From Streptosporangium sp040640155 (GTDB taxonomy: Bacteria; Actinomycetota; Actinomycetes; Streptosporangiales; Streptosporangiaceae), in the NCBI RefSeq assembly GCF_040640155.1, contig NZ_JBFABE010000004.1:207402-271401 (forward strand): a DNA stretch of 64,000 nt, read 5' to 3'. The translations under genes were made by a program, and so were the position numbers. Under the pieces are notes generated by a model that saw only the letters and a list, made by a program, of their open reading frames with translations, was not told where the DNA came from and did not search any database. Below are positions 1 through 9,267 of this stretch, one piece after another (position 1 is the stretch's first letter; every line of letters begins with the position of its first letter).

Positions 1-569
1 ACCTGTATCTGGTCCCGCGCCCGCGCCCGCCACTGGACGCCGATCGTCCGCGTCCGCATGGCGGCGCCGTCGGGCAGCGCTCCCTCCTTGGGAAGGCCGA
101 GGATCTCCCGCCATCCGGCGGCGGCCTCGCGGGCACCCGCCCGCGCCGCGTCGTGCTGGTCCGGCGGGGCGTACAACACCGCGGCCTGCTCGGCCTGCTC
201 GCCGTCCAGGGTCCAGGCCGCCTCCAGCGCCGCGGCGGCGGCCGAGGCGGCGCCCAGCTCGGTCTGCGGGAATCCGACGGGGTAGCCGGCGGCACCCTCG
301 TAGCCGGAGGGCGCGGCGAGGCGGACGGTGTTTCCGGCGTCTCCGGCGTCTCCGGCGTCTCCGGCGTTCCCGGTGTTCCTGGCGTCCCCGGTGCCCTGCG
401 AGGCCGTGGCACCCGCGGGGTCGAGGACGGGCCGCAGCAGTTGCCATGCGCCGGCCGCGAGCAGGATCGCCCCCACGATCGAGACGACCACGATGAGCAT
501 TCTCCGCCGGTTGCTCGGTGGAGGGCCCAGATCCCAGTCCAGCGTGGGATCCTCGGCGACCGGCCGCAC
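1..569 (-). CDS. Membrane-anchored protein of unknown function, 3' end beyond the window
   Basis: The reading frame opens with GTG at 569-567, whose G is also the last base of the ParA-like gene's TAG stop, so the two are translationally coupled; there is no ATG near this start. The protein begins VRPVAEDPTLDWDLG, then has a basic stop and one membrane helix at about residues 23-45 and continues outside the cell. A short run of GDA/GNA repeats (about 321-372 of the DNA) precedes an alanine-rich helical region. It continues past position 1 without a stop. The architecture (N-terminal anchor, exported body) could suit a secretion or conjugation apparatus component, but I recognise no family. 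Confidence is good for the gene and low for any function. Confidence 0.7.
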   Translation of the reverse strand, partial: MRPVAEDPTLDWDLGPPPSNRRRMLIVVVSIVGAILLAAGAWQLLRPVLDPAGATASQGTGDARNTGNAGDAGDAGDAGNTVRLAAPSGYEGAAGYPVGFPQTELGAASAAAAALEAAWTLDGEQAEQAAVLYAPPDQHDAARAGAREAAAGWREILGLPKEGALPDGAAMRTRTIGVQWRARARDQIQ

Positions 570-1561
570 TAGTGGCTCCGGTCGGGACGCTGCCCGAAGG
601 CCACCCCGGCCGCCGCGGCCAGGCGCAGGTACGCGCCCCGGGTCGTCGGGCGCAGGCGGACCAGGTCCACCTCGGCGCCCTCCTTGAGGTGCGGGTCGTA
701 GGGGATGCGGATCACCGCGCGGCAGCGGGAGTTGAAGTGGCGCTCCAGCAGGTCCAGGTCCACGTCGGACTTGGGCTCCACCGCGTTCAGCACCACGATG
801 GCGTTCTTGACGAGCTCGGCGTGGCCGTGGGCGGTCAGCCAGTCCAGCGTCGCGGCGGCCGAGCTCGCCCCGTCCACCGCGACCAGGCTGACCAGCACGA
901 TCTGGTCGGCCAGCTCCAGCGTCGCCCCCATGGCCCCGTGCAGGAGGCCGGTACCGCAGTCGGTGATGCAGATGGAGTAGTAGCGCTCGATGAGACCGGC
1001 GACCGTGCGGTAGTCCTCGGCGTTGAACGCCTCGCTCACCGCCGGGTCGGTGTCGGAGGCGAGGACCTCCAGGCGGGCGGGCGACTGGGAGGTGAAGGCG
1101 CGGGCGTCGGCGTAACGCAGGATGTGCGGCGCCTCGGCCAGCATGGTGCGGATGGTCGCGGCCGTCTCCGACTTGACCTTGATGCCGAGGGTCCCGCGGT
1201 CGGGGTTGGCGTCGATCGCGATGACCCGGTCGCCGCGCAGCGAGGCCAGGGTGTTGCCGAGGGCCACGGTCGTGGTGGTCTTGCCCACCCCGCCCTTGAG
1301 GCTCATGACCGCGATCCGGTGGTGGCCGCTCGCCACCGGCGTCTGGGCCTGCGCTATCAGCGTCCTGCGTTCCAGCTCCGCGGCCGACTCCGCCGGGATG
1401 ATGCGCTTGCCGGAGAGCTGCCAGACGAGGCGGCGCCATCCTCCGGCGGGTTCCGGACGGCGGTTGGTGAGCAGGTGTTCCGCGGTGAGCGGGACCGTCT
1501 CCTGGAACTGGTCGGGAGGAGTGGGCGGCGATTTATGGATGTGGGGGGAGGTATCCGTCAT
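569..1561 (-). CDS. MinD/ParA-type ATPase
   Basis: This 330-residue protein has a deviant Walker A motif (KGGVGKTT, from about residue 89), a following IDANPDRGTLG motif and the overall MinD/ParA fold order. About 80 residues precede the ATPase core, including GGWRRLVWQLSGK, a layout seen in ParA-like ATPases accompanying actinobacterial secretion or conjugation genes such as EspI. I place the start at ATG 1561 because AAAGGA lies 8 bases upstream; an in-frame TTG at 1567 sits only 2 bases from it. It is the fourth gene of the minus-strand operon. It probably uses ATP to organise or power the membrane proteins encoded around it (inference). No ParB partner or centromere-like repeat is visible, so plasmid-style partitioning is less likely. 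Confidence 0.85.
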   Translation of the reverse strand: MTDTSPHIHKSPPTPPDQFQETVPLTAEHLLTNRRPEPAGGWRRLVWQLSGKRIIPAESAAELERRTLIAQAQTPVASGHHRIAVMSLKGGVGKTTTTVALGNTLASLRGDRVIAIDANPDRGTLGIKVKSETAATIRTMLAEAPHILRYADARAFTSQSPARLEVLASDTDPAVSEAFNAEDYRTVAGLIERYYSICITDCGTGLLHGAMGATLELADQIVLVSLVAVDGASSAAATLDWLTAHGHAELVKNAIVVLNAVEPKSDVDLDLLERHFNSRCRAVIRIPYDPHLKEGAEVDLVRLRPTTRGAYLRLAAAAGVAFGQRPDRSH

Positions 1562-1606
1562 TGCCAAGGTCCTTTCGCAGGGAGCGATCGCGGGGGTGGG
1601 GGGTTG

Positions 1607-3784
1607 TCAGCAGGTCCGCCAGCGCACCGTGGTGCCGATCGAGTCGTCGGGGCCGTGAACCGTCAGCGGGGCGGTGACGGTGGCCGGGTTTCCGCACCAG
1701 TTGCGGGTTCTGTGGGCACGCAGGTTGATCACCTGTGTGACCCCCTCCCGCAAGGTGCCCGTGGACGGGCTCACCGCCAGCCCGGGAGCCGATATCCGCC
1801 ACGTGAGCGGTTCTCCCGAGAGGGTGAGGATCACGCTTCCCTGGCCGAACTCGTCCAGCGTCACGACGGGCGGGACCCGCAGGCGGGCGGCGAGCCCGTC
1901 CCGCCGCCCCGGCGCGTCGGCGGCCGGGGGCGGCCGGGTGGCCTGGCTGGTGGAGGACTGCAGCGAGCTCGCGGGCTCCTCGGGCCCGATCGCCGGGCCG
2001 AGGAAGTTCATTCCTGTCAGGGTGCCGGCCGTACCGGCGACGACGATGATGGCGACCTTGACGGTCGTGTTCCTGATCCGCGTACCCGCCCAGCTCAGTG
2101 CCTCCAGCACATGGACCGCCCGCTCGTTCCGCTCCTCCGGGCGGTCGTCGGGTTCGGTGTGGAAGCGCAGTGCCGGTATCTGGTCGTCGTCCGCGCGGGC
2201 GGGAGCCCCCATCTCGACGGAGGACTGCCCGGCGAGGACGACCGGTTCGGTCCTGGGCGCGGGTTCGGGGGCCGGGGCGGGAGCCTGCCGGGGGATGGTG
2301 CCGGTGATCTCCTCGCTCTGCGCGAGGACCTCGCGCGCCCAGGCCTGAGTGAGCAGGGCGTCGTAGAGGGGGGTGTCGTGCCCGGTGACGGGGGGCGGTG
2401 CGACCGGCGGGCGGGACGGCCGGATCCGATGGGGCGGCAGGGGGGGTAGCGGGGGCAGCCCGGAGGGGGCGGTCCCGGAGGACGCCGCGCGGGACGGTGT
2501 GGTGCGGGACGGCGTCTCCCCGGGCGACGTCGTGCCGGGAAGGCCGGGGTCCGGTCGCCTCGTGTCCGGCGGTCTCGTGTCAGGTGGGGTGGTCGGCGAC
2601 CCGGACGCCACCGGCGGGTAGGGGGAGGCGCCGGACCTGGGCGCGGCCGCTCGCGGTGTGACCGCTCCGGAGGCGGACGGTCCGGACGCGGGCGCCCCGG
2701 ACGAGGCCGCGCCGGACGTGGGCGCCCCGGCCGTGGACGGTCTCGCGGGCGGTGTCATCGCCGAGGACGCCGGTACGCCGTCCCGGCCCGGAGGCGCCGG
2801 CGTCGAGGACCGTTCCCGTGGCGCGAGCGTGGAGGCCGGGGGCCGCCCTCCGGCCGGGGGCGCCGACAGGATCGGCGACCTGCCGCGGGGCGGACGCGCC
2901 CGTGGTGGAGCCGGGGGCGGCACCTCGGCGGACGGGGTGCCACCGGACGGGGCGCCCGTGTCTCCGGACGGGGCGCCTCCGGACGGGGCGCCCTCGTACG
3001 GGTCACCCTCGGACAGGGTGCCCCCGGACAGCGCGTCCGTGAGCCGCCGGCGTTCCTCGGCGGCCAGCGGCGCGACCGGCGGGTGGGAGACCATCTGCGG
3101 AACCGTGTAGCGGATATTGATCGGCTTGGTGCACACGGAGCACCTGATCATGTGGGAGAGCAGCCGCGTCCGGGCGTCCTCGGAGCCGATGCCCGGGGAC
3201 GGCTCGTGGCCGTCGGGAGGCCCCCCGGGCAGGCCGGCCGGGAAGGCGCCGGGGAAGACGGACTCCACCAGCGGGGGGAGCTCCGGACAGGTGCGCCGTC
3301 CGTGGGTGAGCGCGTCCAGCCCGCTCACCAGGGTCTCGATCAGGTCCTGGGTGCGCGTGGCGAGCCTGCCGATCTCCTCGGCGGGCATCGCCAGCACGTG
3401 GGAGAGATCCTCCATGCCCAGCGCGTGGCGGTACATCAGCCTGAGCGTCTCCGTGCCCAGGGGATCGACGATCGTCCACACCCGCTCGATCAGGGAGGCG
3501 TCCGGCATGCCGGGCCCGGAACCCGGCACGTAGCGCTCCTCGTGACCCGGCCGGGTACGGCGGTCGCGTCGCAGTACGGCCAGCGACCGCCCCCGGACCG
3601 TGACGTTCCCGGGGGCGTCCTCGGCCCGGACGGCCGCCAGCGCGGAGACGACCGCCGCGTGCACCCGGCCGGACTCGAGGCGGGAGGCGGCGTAGTCCAC
3701 CAGGTGCGCGCCGTGCTCGCGCACCCAGGCCGCCTCATGGCCGGGGCCGGGCGCGGGGCGCCCGGTTCCGGTGGGTGTGCTCAT
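1607..3784 (-). CDS. Sigma-factor-like, membrane-spanning protein with BACON-like C-terminus
   Basis: The 725-residue protein starts at ATG 3784, overlapping the upstream stop as ATGA; an open frame continues further upstream but inside the neighbour. Residues about 20-155 look like a sigma region 2/4 relic (TLRLMYRHALGMEDLSHVL, then AEEIGRLATRTQDLIETLV, a helix-turn-helix-like segment). A CSVC motif near residue 220 follows. A long Pro/Ser/Ala-rich, disordered stretch leads to one membrane helix (about 573-595). The last 90 residues, outside the membrane, have a BACON/immunoglobulin-like pattern (WRISAPGLAVSPSTGTL). Membrane-tethered sigma-like proteins of this plan occur in Streptosporangiales; their role is not established. 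It could sense the envelope with the BACON domain and act on transcription with the head (inference). Confidence 0.75.
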   Translation of the reverse strand: MSTPTGTGRPAPGPGHEAAWVREHGAHLVDYAASRLESGRVHAAVVSALAAVRAEDAPGNVTVRGRSLAVLRRDRRTRPGHEERYVPGSGPGMPDASLIERVWTIVDPLGTETLRLMYRHALGMEDLSHVLAMPAEEIGRLATRTQDLIETLVSGLDALTHGRRTCPELPPLVESVFPGAFPAGLPGGPPDGHEPSPGIGSEDARTRLLSHMIRCSVCTKPINIRYTVPQMVSHPPVAPLAAEERRRLTDALSGGTLSEGDPYEGAPSGGAPSGDTGAPSGGTPSAEVPPPAPPRARPPRGRSPILSAPPAGGRPPASTLAPRERSSTPAPPGRDGVPASSAMTPPARPSTAGAPTSGAASSGAPASGPSASGAVTPRAAAPRSGASPYPPVASGSPTTPPDTRPPDTRRPDPGLPGTTSPGETPSRTTPSRAASSGTAPSGLPPLPPLPPHRIRPSRPPVAPPPVTGHDTPLYDALLTQAWAREVLAQSEEITGTIPRQAPAPAPEPAPRTEPVVLAGQSSVEMGAPARADDDQIPALRFHTEPDDRPEERNERAVHVLEALSWAGTRIRNTTVKVAIIVVAGTAGTLTGMNFLGPAIGPEEPASSLQSSTSQATRPPPAADAPGRRDGLAARLRVPPVVTLDEFGQGSVILTLSGEPLTWRISAPGLAVSPSTGTLREGVTQVINLRAHRTRNWCGNPATVTAPLTVHGPDDSIGTTVRWRTC

Positions 3785-5823
3785 CGGCCGTCGTACTCGG
3801 CAGGGTCCGGCTCGCCCCGGCCCGGGTCGGGCGGGAAGGGGACGTCCCGCTCCCCGGGGTTCCAGCCGGAGTCCTGCCGGGCCGGCTGGCCGTCGTCGGG
3901 GCCGGGCCGCGCGGGTCCCGGCTGCACCGGTCCGGGCTGCCCGGGCTCCCGCTGCTCCCGGTCCTGCTGCGCGGGGTCGGGCCGCGCCGGGTCCCGCCGG
4001 TCCTGGCCGGGCCGTTCGGAACCCTCCTGGCCCGCCTCGGAGTCGCCGGGGACGTCCTGCCGCGGCCCCTCGGGTGAGGAGGAGGCGTCCCCGCTGGGGA
4101 TCGGGCTGGGGAGCGGCACGGGCGGCGGGTCGGTCACCACGAGTTCCAGGTTGCGCTGCGGCAGGCCGGTGAACTTCGTCCAGTTGCTGACCTCGCCGGG
4201 CGCGGGCTCGGCGTAGAGCCAGCGGATGAAGGCGGGCCACACGCACGAGTCACGGGGGATCGCCTGACGGCCCGTGGCCGCGCCCGATCCGCCGGAGGGG
4301 CTCAGCGCGTCGATCTCCTCGGCGGTGTAGTCACGGCAGGGCGGGGTGCCCGGCGGGGCGATGTTGAGGTCCCACACGCCGTTCTCGTCGGTGTAGCGCA
4401 TGCCCCTGTCCAGGCCGAGAGCCTCGTGGGCCCGCCGCAGCAGCTCGGGATCCTCGAAGACCGGCAGCGAGACGCCGCCGTCCGGTCCGCCGCCGGGAAG
4501 CCGCGGCGTGGCCGGCATGAGCACGGTCCCGTCGGGCCCCTGCGACGCGTTCTCGCCGGGGCCCGCCGGGGGGCGCGGCAGGGACGGGTCGTCGGGCGCG
4601 TTCCGCGACGGCCCGGGGGCCTGCGAGCGCTCACCCGGTTCGGCCGGGGTCGTGGCGGTCGGCGGAGCGGGCGCCGGGGCGGGCGTCGCGGCCCGTGTCG
4701 GACGCGTCCCCCTGGACGGCGCGCCCGCGTCGTCCGTCGGCCTGGTCGCCGGGGCCGTGACCTCGCCCGAGGGGACGAGCGGCCCGCCGGGACCGGACCG
4801 GACCGCCGGCTTCAGGGTGCCGGTCGGCCTGGGGTGCCGCACGTCGTCCTGCTGCCGGGGGGACCGGTCACCGTCGCCGGTCCGGGGCCGGGAGGGCCCC
4901 GGGTCGCCGGTCGGCTGCGGGGACCTCACGTCCCCGGTGGGCCGGGGCTGCCGGTCTCCCTCGGTCGGCCCGGGCTGCCGGTCCCCTCCGGTCGGTTGCG
5001 TCCGGGGCTGCCGGTCCCCGGTCGGCTGCGGCTGCGCCTGCGGCGGCCGGGAGGGATCCGACGATCTCCCCTGGCTGCTCTCGGGGGCCGGCCGGGGCGG
5101 CGCGACCACGGTCTCGGCGGGGCGCTCGATGAGGCTGCCGTTCTCCTTCTCGCTCTGCGACTCGTTCTTCGGCTCGCTCTGCGAGATGTTGCCGCTGACC
5201 TTCTTGGTCGGGGTCGGAGCCGGCTTGGCGGGCGGGTTGTTCACCACCGGCGGCCGTACCACGGGAGCCGGGTCGGGAGCGGGCTGCTGCACCGGGGCCG
5301 CGGTGCGCTTGGCGGCCTGAGCGTTCGACCTGGGCGCCGAGGACGTCCTGGGGGCCGACGACGGCTTCGGCTTCGCCGGGGCGGCGGTCTTGGCGGGCGG
5401 CGCCGGGGTGCTCCTGGGGTTGCCCGGCCGCTGCACGAGCGGCGCGGCCGCGGCCGCCGCCAGGACCGGGAGGGCGACGCAGCCCTTCCCGGCGGCTCCG
5501 ACGGCGTGCCCGTCGACGGTGGTCGTCAGGCAGACCCGCTGGTTCTCGGCGGCGTCCGCGGCCGAGCCCTTCGAGATCGTGCTGCCCGCGTCCGCGCCGG
5601 AGAGCGGGAGCGGTCGGTCACCCGCGGGCGTCGCGGCCGACGTCCAGGCCGCGGCCTGGTCGTCCAGGAGGTAGGTTCCCGCCACCAGCCGCATCACCTG
5701 CCCCTCGCCGGTGTCGGGACGGAGGGCGATGACGGTTCCCAGTCCGGCGCCGGCGCCGAAGACGCCGATCGCGACACTCGCAGTGATCACCGTTGCACGT
5801 GATGGTTTACGTGAGGGTGTCAT
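3781..5823 (-). CDS. Large proline-rich membrane-anchored protein, function unknown
   Basis: I start this 680-residue protein at ATG 5823 (MTPSRKPSRATVITASVA), which has AAGGAA upstream; an in-frame ATG at 5886 would overlap the previous gene by over 30 bases. A single N-terminal membrane helix (about residues 10-33) is followed by a folded module with two cysteines (QRVCLTTTVDG, GKGCVALPVL). Then come about 300 residues of low-complexity Pro/Arg/Gly/Thr repeats such as PTGDRQPRTQPTG. A conserved-looking C-terminal part follows (LRRAHEALGLDRGMRYTDENG, CRDYTAEEIDALS) with paired cysteines. The last stretch is again Pro/Gly/Gln-rich. It ends in a 4-base overlap with the next gene. It is probably an exported scaffold or adaptor of the complex built by this operon (inference). 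Confidence 0.75.
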   Translation of the reverse strand: MTPSRKPSRATVITASVAIGVFGAGAGLGTVIALRPDTGEGQVMRLVAGTYLLDDQAAAWTSAATPAGDRPLPLSGADAGSTISKGSAADAAENQRVCLTTTVDGHAVGAAGKGCVALPVLAAAAAAPLVQRPGNPRSTPAPPAKTAAPAKPKPSSAPRTSSAPRSNAQAAKRTAAPVQQPAPDPAPVVRPPVVNNPPAKPAPTPTKKVSGNISQSEPKNESQSEKENGSLIERPAETVVAPPRPAPESSQGRSSDPSRPPQAQPQPTGDRQPRTQPTGGDRQPGPTEGDRQPRPTGDVRSPQPTGDPGPSRPRTGDGDRSPRQQDDVRHPRPTGTLKPAVRSGPGGPLVPSGEVTAPATRPTDDAGAPSRGTRPTRAATPAPAPAPPTATTPAEPGERSQAPGPSRNAPDDPSLPRPPAGPGENASQGPDGTVLMPATPRLPGGGPDGGVSLPVFEDPELLRRAHEALGLDRGMRYTDENGVWDLNIAPPGTPPCRDYTAEEIDALSPSGGSGAATGRQAIPRDSCVWPAFIRWLYAEPAPGEVSNWTKFTGLPQRNLELVVTDPPPVPLPSPIPSGDASSSPEGPRQDVPGDSEAGQEGSERPGQDRRDPARPDPAQQDREQREPGQPGPVQPGPARPGPDDGQPARQDSGWNPGERDVPFPPDPGRGEPDPAEYDGR

Positions 5824-5852
5824 CTGAATGTTCCTTTTCTTCCGGTAAAGCG

Positions 5853-7271
5853 TCAGTCGCCGTGGCTCTCCAGGACGTCGCTCCACTCGCCCAGTACGCG
5901 AGCGGGCTCGTTCGAGCCGGCGGGGGGGACATGTGTCACGTACATGCGGCCGTACGTGGCGCTCACCGAGTGGGCGAAGGCCTTACCGCGAGTGCGGACG
6001 GCGGCCGAGCCCTTGAGCTTGACCGTCGCTCCTTCCCGCACCGCCTCGCGGAGTTCGATGGATCGGGCCCCGTACCAGACAAGAGCGCCCCCGTCGCTGG
6101 TCCTGAGCGCTCGTACCGGTCCCTCAAGCCGGTACGAGAGCGTGAGTCTCCAGTCGGCCTCTTGCAGCCGGGCCCGTTCCTGCTGCCAGAACAGCACGGT
6201 CTCGCTGGTCCAGGGGCCCTCCTCGAATGCCGGGTCTGTCTGGGCCTTCTCCAGGCTCGCCAGGTGCGCGCGGGCGATCTGGCGGGGCGTCGCGGCCAGC
6301 CCGGTGGCGTTCTCGGGCAGACCGGTCGCGTAACCCTCGGCGTCCGTCGCGATCTCGGGGAAGCGGGCCGGGGTGGCGCGGGTGTCGGCGGCCGAGGCGA
6401 CGAGCCGCCAGCCGCCCGGGGCCGAGCTCATCACGTCGACGATCCGGGCGACACCGGGCTCGTGCGAGACCGCCACGAACCAGTCCGCGACGCCCTCCAC
6501 GCGGCGCGGGATCCACACCTTGGGGTTGGGCCACACGCCCGTCGCCAGCGACGTCCCCTCCATCTTCGCGGTGGTGAAACCGGCCCGCGTCATCTCCAGG
6601 GCGAGGCCGTGCTCGAGCTTCGCCATGGCGTCATGGTCCTTCCGGGCCTGCGCCGCCGAAAGGCCCCGCTGGTAGCGGCCGTGGACGGCGTACGCCTCCT
6701 TGGGTGTGAGCTGCGGCCGTCCGGCCCGGGCCGGCGCGTCGGCCGGCGGCGGGGTGGTCGCCGTCCCGGTCCGAGGCCTTCGCGACATCGTGGCCTCGGG
6801 CACGGACGGGATCTCCGCACGGGAGGACGTCTCGGGCTCGGACGACGTCGCGGGTCCGGGGGAGGTCTTGGCCCCCGGGGAGACCTTGGCCCTGGCGGAG
6901 GTCTCCGCCCGGGGGGAGGCCCCTTCCGCGTCGCTTCCCGCGGGCTTCGGATCGGGCTTCCGGCTGGAACGGGCGGGGGACGGCGTCGGAGAGGACGAGG
7001 TCACGGCCTTGCCGCGGTCGCCGTCCGAACGCTCGGGGCCGCTGTTCGCCGCCAGGGACGAGCCCGAGGGCGATCTGGTGATGAGCCAGAGCGCGGAGAC
7101 GGCGATGATCACCATGATCGCCGTGAACAGAAAGAACTTCCGCCAATCGAATGACGGCAGGCGCTCCGGGTGCCAGTCGGACGTCCGCTCGGAATCGTTT
7201 CCAGGGGAGGCGTTGCCACGGCCGAAGGACCCAGCCTGCCGATCTGGGAAATCACCTGCACGCCATGACAT
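5853..7271 (-). CDS. Membrane-anchored protein with NTF2-like-looking exported region
   Basis: This is the first gene of the minus-strand operon (472 residues, ATG 7271). It has a cytoplasmic head rich in Arg/Asp, one membrane helix (about residues 45-66, FFLFTAIMVIIAVSALWLI), a Ser/Thr/Pro/Glu-rich linker to about 180, and a folded C-terminal region beginning LTPKEAYAVHGRYQRGLSAAQ. That region alternates helix and strand (AIELREAVREGATVKLKGSAA, GRMYVTHVPPAGS) and may hold two NTF2-like domains. I do not recognise a family with confidence. The start lies 8 bases downstream of a plausible -10 box, so the transcript may be leaderless. Its stop is 29 bases before the next gene. Confidence 0.75.
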   Translation of the reverse strand: MSWRAGDFPDRQAGSFGRGNASPGNDSERTSDWHPERLPSFDWRKFFLFTAIMVIIAVSALWLITRSPSGSSLAANSGPERSDGDRGKAVTSSSPTPSPARSSRKPDPKPAGSDAEGASPRAETSARAKVSPGAKTSPGPATSSEPETSSRAEIPSVPEATMSRRPRTGTATTPPPADAPARAGRPQLTPKEAYAVHGRYQRGLSAAQARKDHDAMAKLEHGLALEMTRAGFTTAKMEGTSLATGVWPNPKVWIPRRVEGVADWFVAVSHEPGVARIVDVMSSAPGGWRLVASAADTRATPARFPEIATDAEGYATGLPENATGLAATPRQIARAHLASLEKAQTDPAFEEGPWTSETVLFWQQERARLQEADWRLTLSYRLEGPVRALRTSDGGALVWYGARSIELREAVREGATVKLKGSAAVRTRGKAFAHSVSATYGRMYVTHVPPAGSNEPARVLGEWSDVLESHGD

Positions 7272-7279
7272 AGGTCCAA

Positions 7280-7308
7280 ATATTAGACTGACCGTGATCT
7301 ATTGGGAA
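7280..7308 (-). promoter_or_regulatory. Predicted promoter of the 7271-1 operon
   Basis: Read on the minus strand, TTCCCA (7308-7303) and TAATAT (7285-7280) are separated by 17 bases, each matching four of six positions of the sigma-70-type consensus. The -10 box ends 8 bases before ATG 7271, which would give a leaderless or nearly leaderless message; this is common in actinomycetes. Confidence 0.4.
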
Positions 7309-7740
7309 GGTAAAGGGCTCAGTAATCGGCACTTATGGTTATCGGGTTTTAATTAACACCTAACTCGCCATAAAGGTTGTCCGAAATCCGTCACGCCCTT
7401 CACCTGCTGGTCTCCCGTGGGCGAGCGTACCGCCCGGTCCCCACGGATCCGCGCCGTCCCCGGGTTTCGGATGAACCTTCATGTTCCCAGTCCAGCCGTC
7501 ATTTACCTGGCGGGAGCCGGTCGTTCACTCTCCGTCGGGCTTTCCGGTGCCACCCGGGCGGCCGCCGCGAGTCGATGGTCACGAAACGGTTTCGTCCTCC
7601 GGTTGACCCCGGACCTCATAACAAACGGATATGAATGCTTTCCTCCCATTGGGAGACCGCCCGGTCGCCCATCTGGTTCGAGGAATTGGAGCTCCCTTTT
7701 CCCGATCTCGGTGACATCCCGGCCCCCGAACGGGACGACG
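7309..7740. other. Non-coding region upstream of the membrane-protein operon
   Basis: This stretch separates the transporter terminator from the operon promoter. It is more AT-rich than its surroundings near 7310-7370 and 7600-7640 (for example TTTTAATTAA around 7348), as expected of upstream promoter DNA. Short open frames on both strands lack ribosome sites and normal codon bias, so I call no gene here. Confidence 0.5.
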
Positions 7741-7779
7741 ACGGCCCGGCCCCGCGAGGAGACCACGGGGCCGGGCCGT
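7741..7779 (-). terminator. Terminator of the transporter gene
   Basis: A perfect 14-bp stem (ACGGCCCGGCCCCG and its complement) with an 11-base loop lies about 80 bases beyond the transporter stop. There is no U-tract, as is usual for actinomycete terminators. Confidence 0.7.
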
Positions 7780-7859
7780 CGCCGGGCCGGGGACGCGGAC
7801 GGGCCGGTCGGCGTGCCCGTCCCGGAGTGCTCGCGGGGGCGCGCCCCGCGGACGTTCGG

Positions 7860-9209
7860 TCAGCCGCGTGCTCCGGTGGCCGTCTCGCGTCCGGTGAGAC
7901 CGAGTTCCTCCGTGGGGACGCGGTGGGTCTCCCGGGTGGTGGCCACGGCGATCGCGCTGATCGCGCAGAGGATCGCGGTGAAGACGCCGACGCCGATCCA
8001 CCCGCGCAGGCCCAGCCAGCCCTCGGGAGAGACGATCCCGGCGGCGGAGGCGACGGCGAAGCCGGCGATCGCGAAACCGATCTGGGTGCCGATCGCCATG
8101 CCGGACAGGCGGACCCGGGTGCTGAACATCTCGCCGTACAGGGACGGCCAGATGCCGTTGGAGGCGCTGTAGACGACGCCGAGCGTGAGGATCCCGGTGG
8201 CGAACACCAGCGGGTAGCTCCTGGAGTTGATCGCGGCGAGGTAGGCGAAGATCATGATGGGGCTGCCCACGGCGCCGATGAGGAAGACGGGCTTGCGGCC
8301 GATGCGGTCCGACAGCATGGCCCAGAGCGGGATGGCGACGAGGGCGACCGTGTTGGCGGCGATGCTCACCCAGAGCATGGTGGCCCGGTCGAGCCCGATC
8401 TCGTCGCTGGTCGCGTAGTTGAGGGCCCAGACGGTGAAGATCGTGCTGACGGTGGCGATGAGGGCCGCGCACATGACGCGCAGCACGCTGCTCCAGTGGT
8501 CGCGGAAGAGCACCGCCAGCGGCATCCTGGGCACCGTTCCCCGGGCGACCTCCCGCTCGAAGGCCGGGGTCTCCTCAAGCCTTCTGCGGATGATCCAGCC
8601 GACCACCGCGACGACCACGCTGAGCAGGAACGGGATCCGCCAGCCCCAGCTGAGCAGCTGCTCCTCCGGCAGGGCCGCCACCGGGATGAAGACGAGCGTC
8701 GCCAGGATCTGGCCGAACTGCGTGCCGTTGAGGGTGAAGCTGGTGAAGTAGCCGCGCCGGTCGGCGGGGGCGTGCTCCAGCGTCATGGAGTTGGCGCTGG
8801 CCTGCTCGCCCGCGGCCGAGAGCCCCTGCAGGATCCGCAGCAGGACCAGCAGCACGGGCGCCAGGCCGCCGATCTGGTCGCGGGTGGGCAGGCAGCCGAT
8901 GAGGAAGGTCGAGACGCCCATCAGCATGAGCGTGAACACCATGATCTTCTTGCGGCCGAACCGGTCGCCGACGTGCCCGAGGATGACGGCGCCCACCGGC
9001 CTGGCGGCGTACGCCACGCCGAAGCTGGCCAGCGACTGCAGGGTGGCGGTCGCCGGGTCGGAGTCGTCGAAGAAGACCTTGGAGAAGATCAGGGCCGCGG
9101 CGCTGCCGTAGATGAAGAAGTCGTAGTACTCCAGGGCGCTGCCGATCCAGGCGGCGACGGCCGCCTTGCGCGGCGTGCCCTGCGGGACGCCGGGTGAGCT
9201 GTCGGTCAC
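7860..9209 (-). CDS. MFS transporter, metabolite:H+ symporter (MHS) family, probable shikimate/quinate uptake
   Basis: The 449-residue protein has the hallmarks of the MHS branch of the major facilitator superfamily: AAWIGSALEYYDFFIYG at the start of helix 1, GHVGDRFGRKKIMV in the loop between helices 2 and 3, RILQGLSAAGEQ in helix 4, and DRIGRKPVF in the second half. Twelve membrane helices can be traced. ShiA and related members import shikimate, dehydroshikimate or other small carboxylates with protons. Divergent from a shikimate dehydrogenase and a dehydroshikimate dehydratase, it most likely brings quinate, shikimate or dehydroshikimate into the cell (inference from context). An operator-like site sits 59-75 bases upstream of its ATG and mirrors one facing the catabolic genes. 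Confidence 0.88.
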   Translation of the reverse strand: MTDSSPGVPQGTPRKAAVAAWIGSALEYYDFFIYGSAAALIFSKVFFDDSDPATATLQSLASFGVAYAARPVGAVILGHVGDRFGRKKIMVFTLMLMGVSTFLIGCLPTRDQIGGLAPVLLVLLRILQGLSAAGEQASANSMTLEHAPADRRGYFTSFTLNGTQFGQILATLVFIPVAALPEEQLLSWGWRIPFLLSVVVAVVGWIIRRRLEETPAFEREVARGTVPRMPLAVLFRDHWSSVLRVMCAALIATVSTIFTVWALNYATSDEIGLDRATMLWVSIAANTVALVAIPLWAMLSDRIGRKPVFLIGAVGSPIMIFAYLAAINSRSYPLVFATGILTLGVVYSASNGIWPSLYGEMFSTRVRLSGMAIGTQIGFAIAGFAVASAAGIVSPEGWLGLRGWIGVGVFTAILCAISAIAVATTRETHRVPTEELGLTGRETATGARG

Positions 9210-9267
9210 GATGACTCCTTCGGTACGCGTGGTCCGGCCGTCCCCCCGGGTGGCGTTTCCTACTGTT

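Noticed and set aside
518..2449. Plus-strand frame of 643 codons opposite the ParA-like and BACON-like genes
   Set aside because: Shadow of real minus-strand genes that overlap correctly with their neighbours.
1..7271. Reading the ParA-type ATPase operon as a plasmid partition locus
   Set aside because: There is no ParB, no iteron or parS-like repeat and no replication gene nearby; the other genes encode membrane proteins.
7377..7634. Possible small gene upstream of the membrane-protein operon
   Set aside because: No ribosome site, atypical codon bias and no recognisable sequence.
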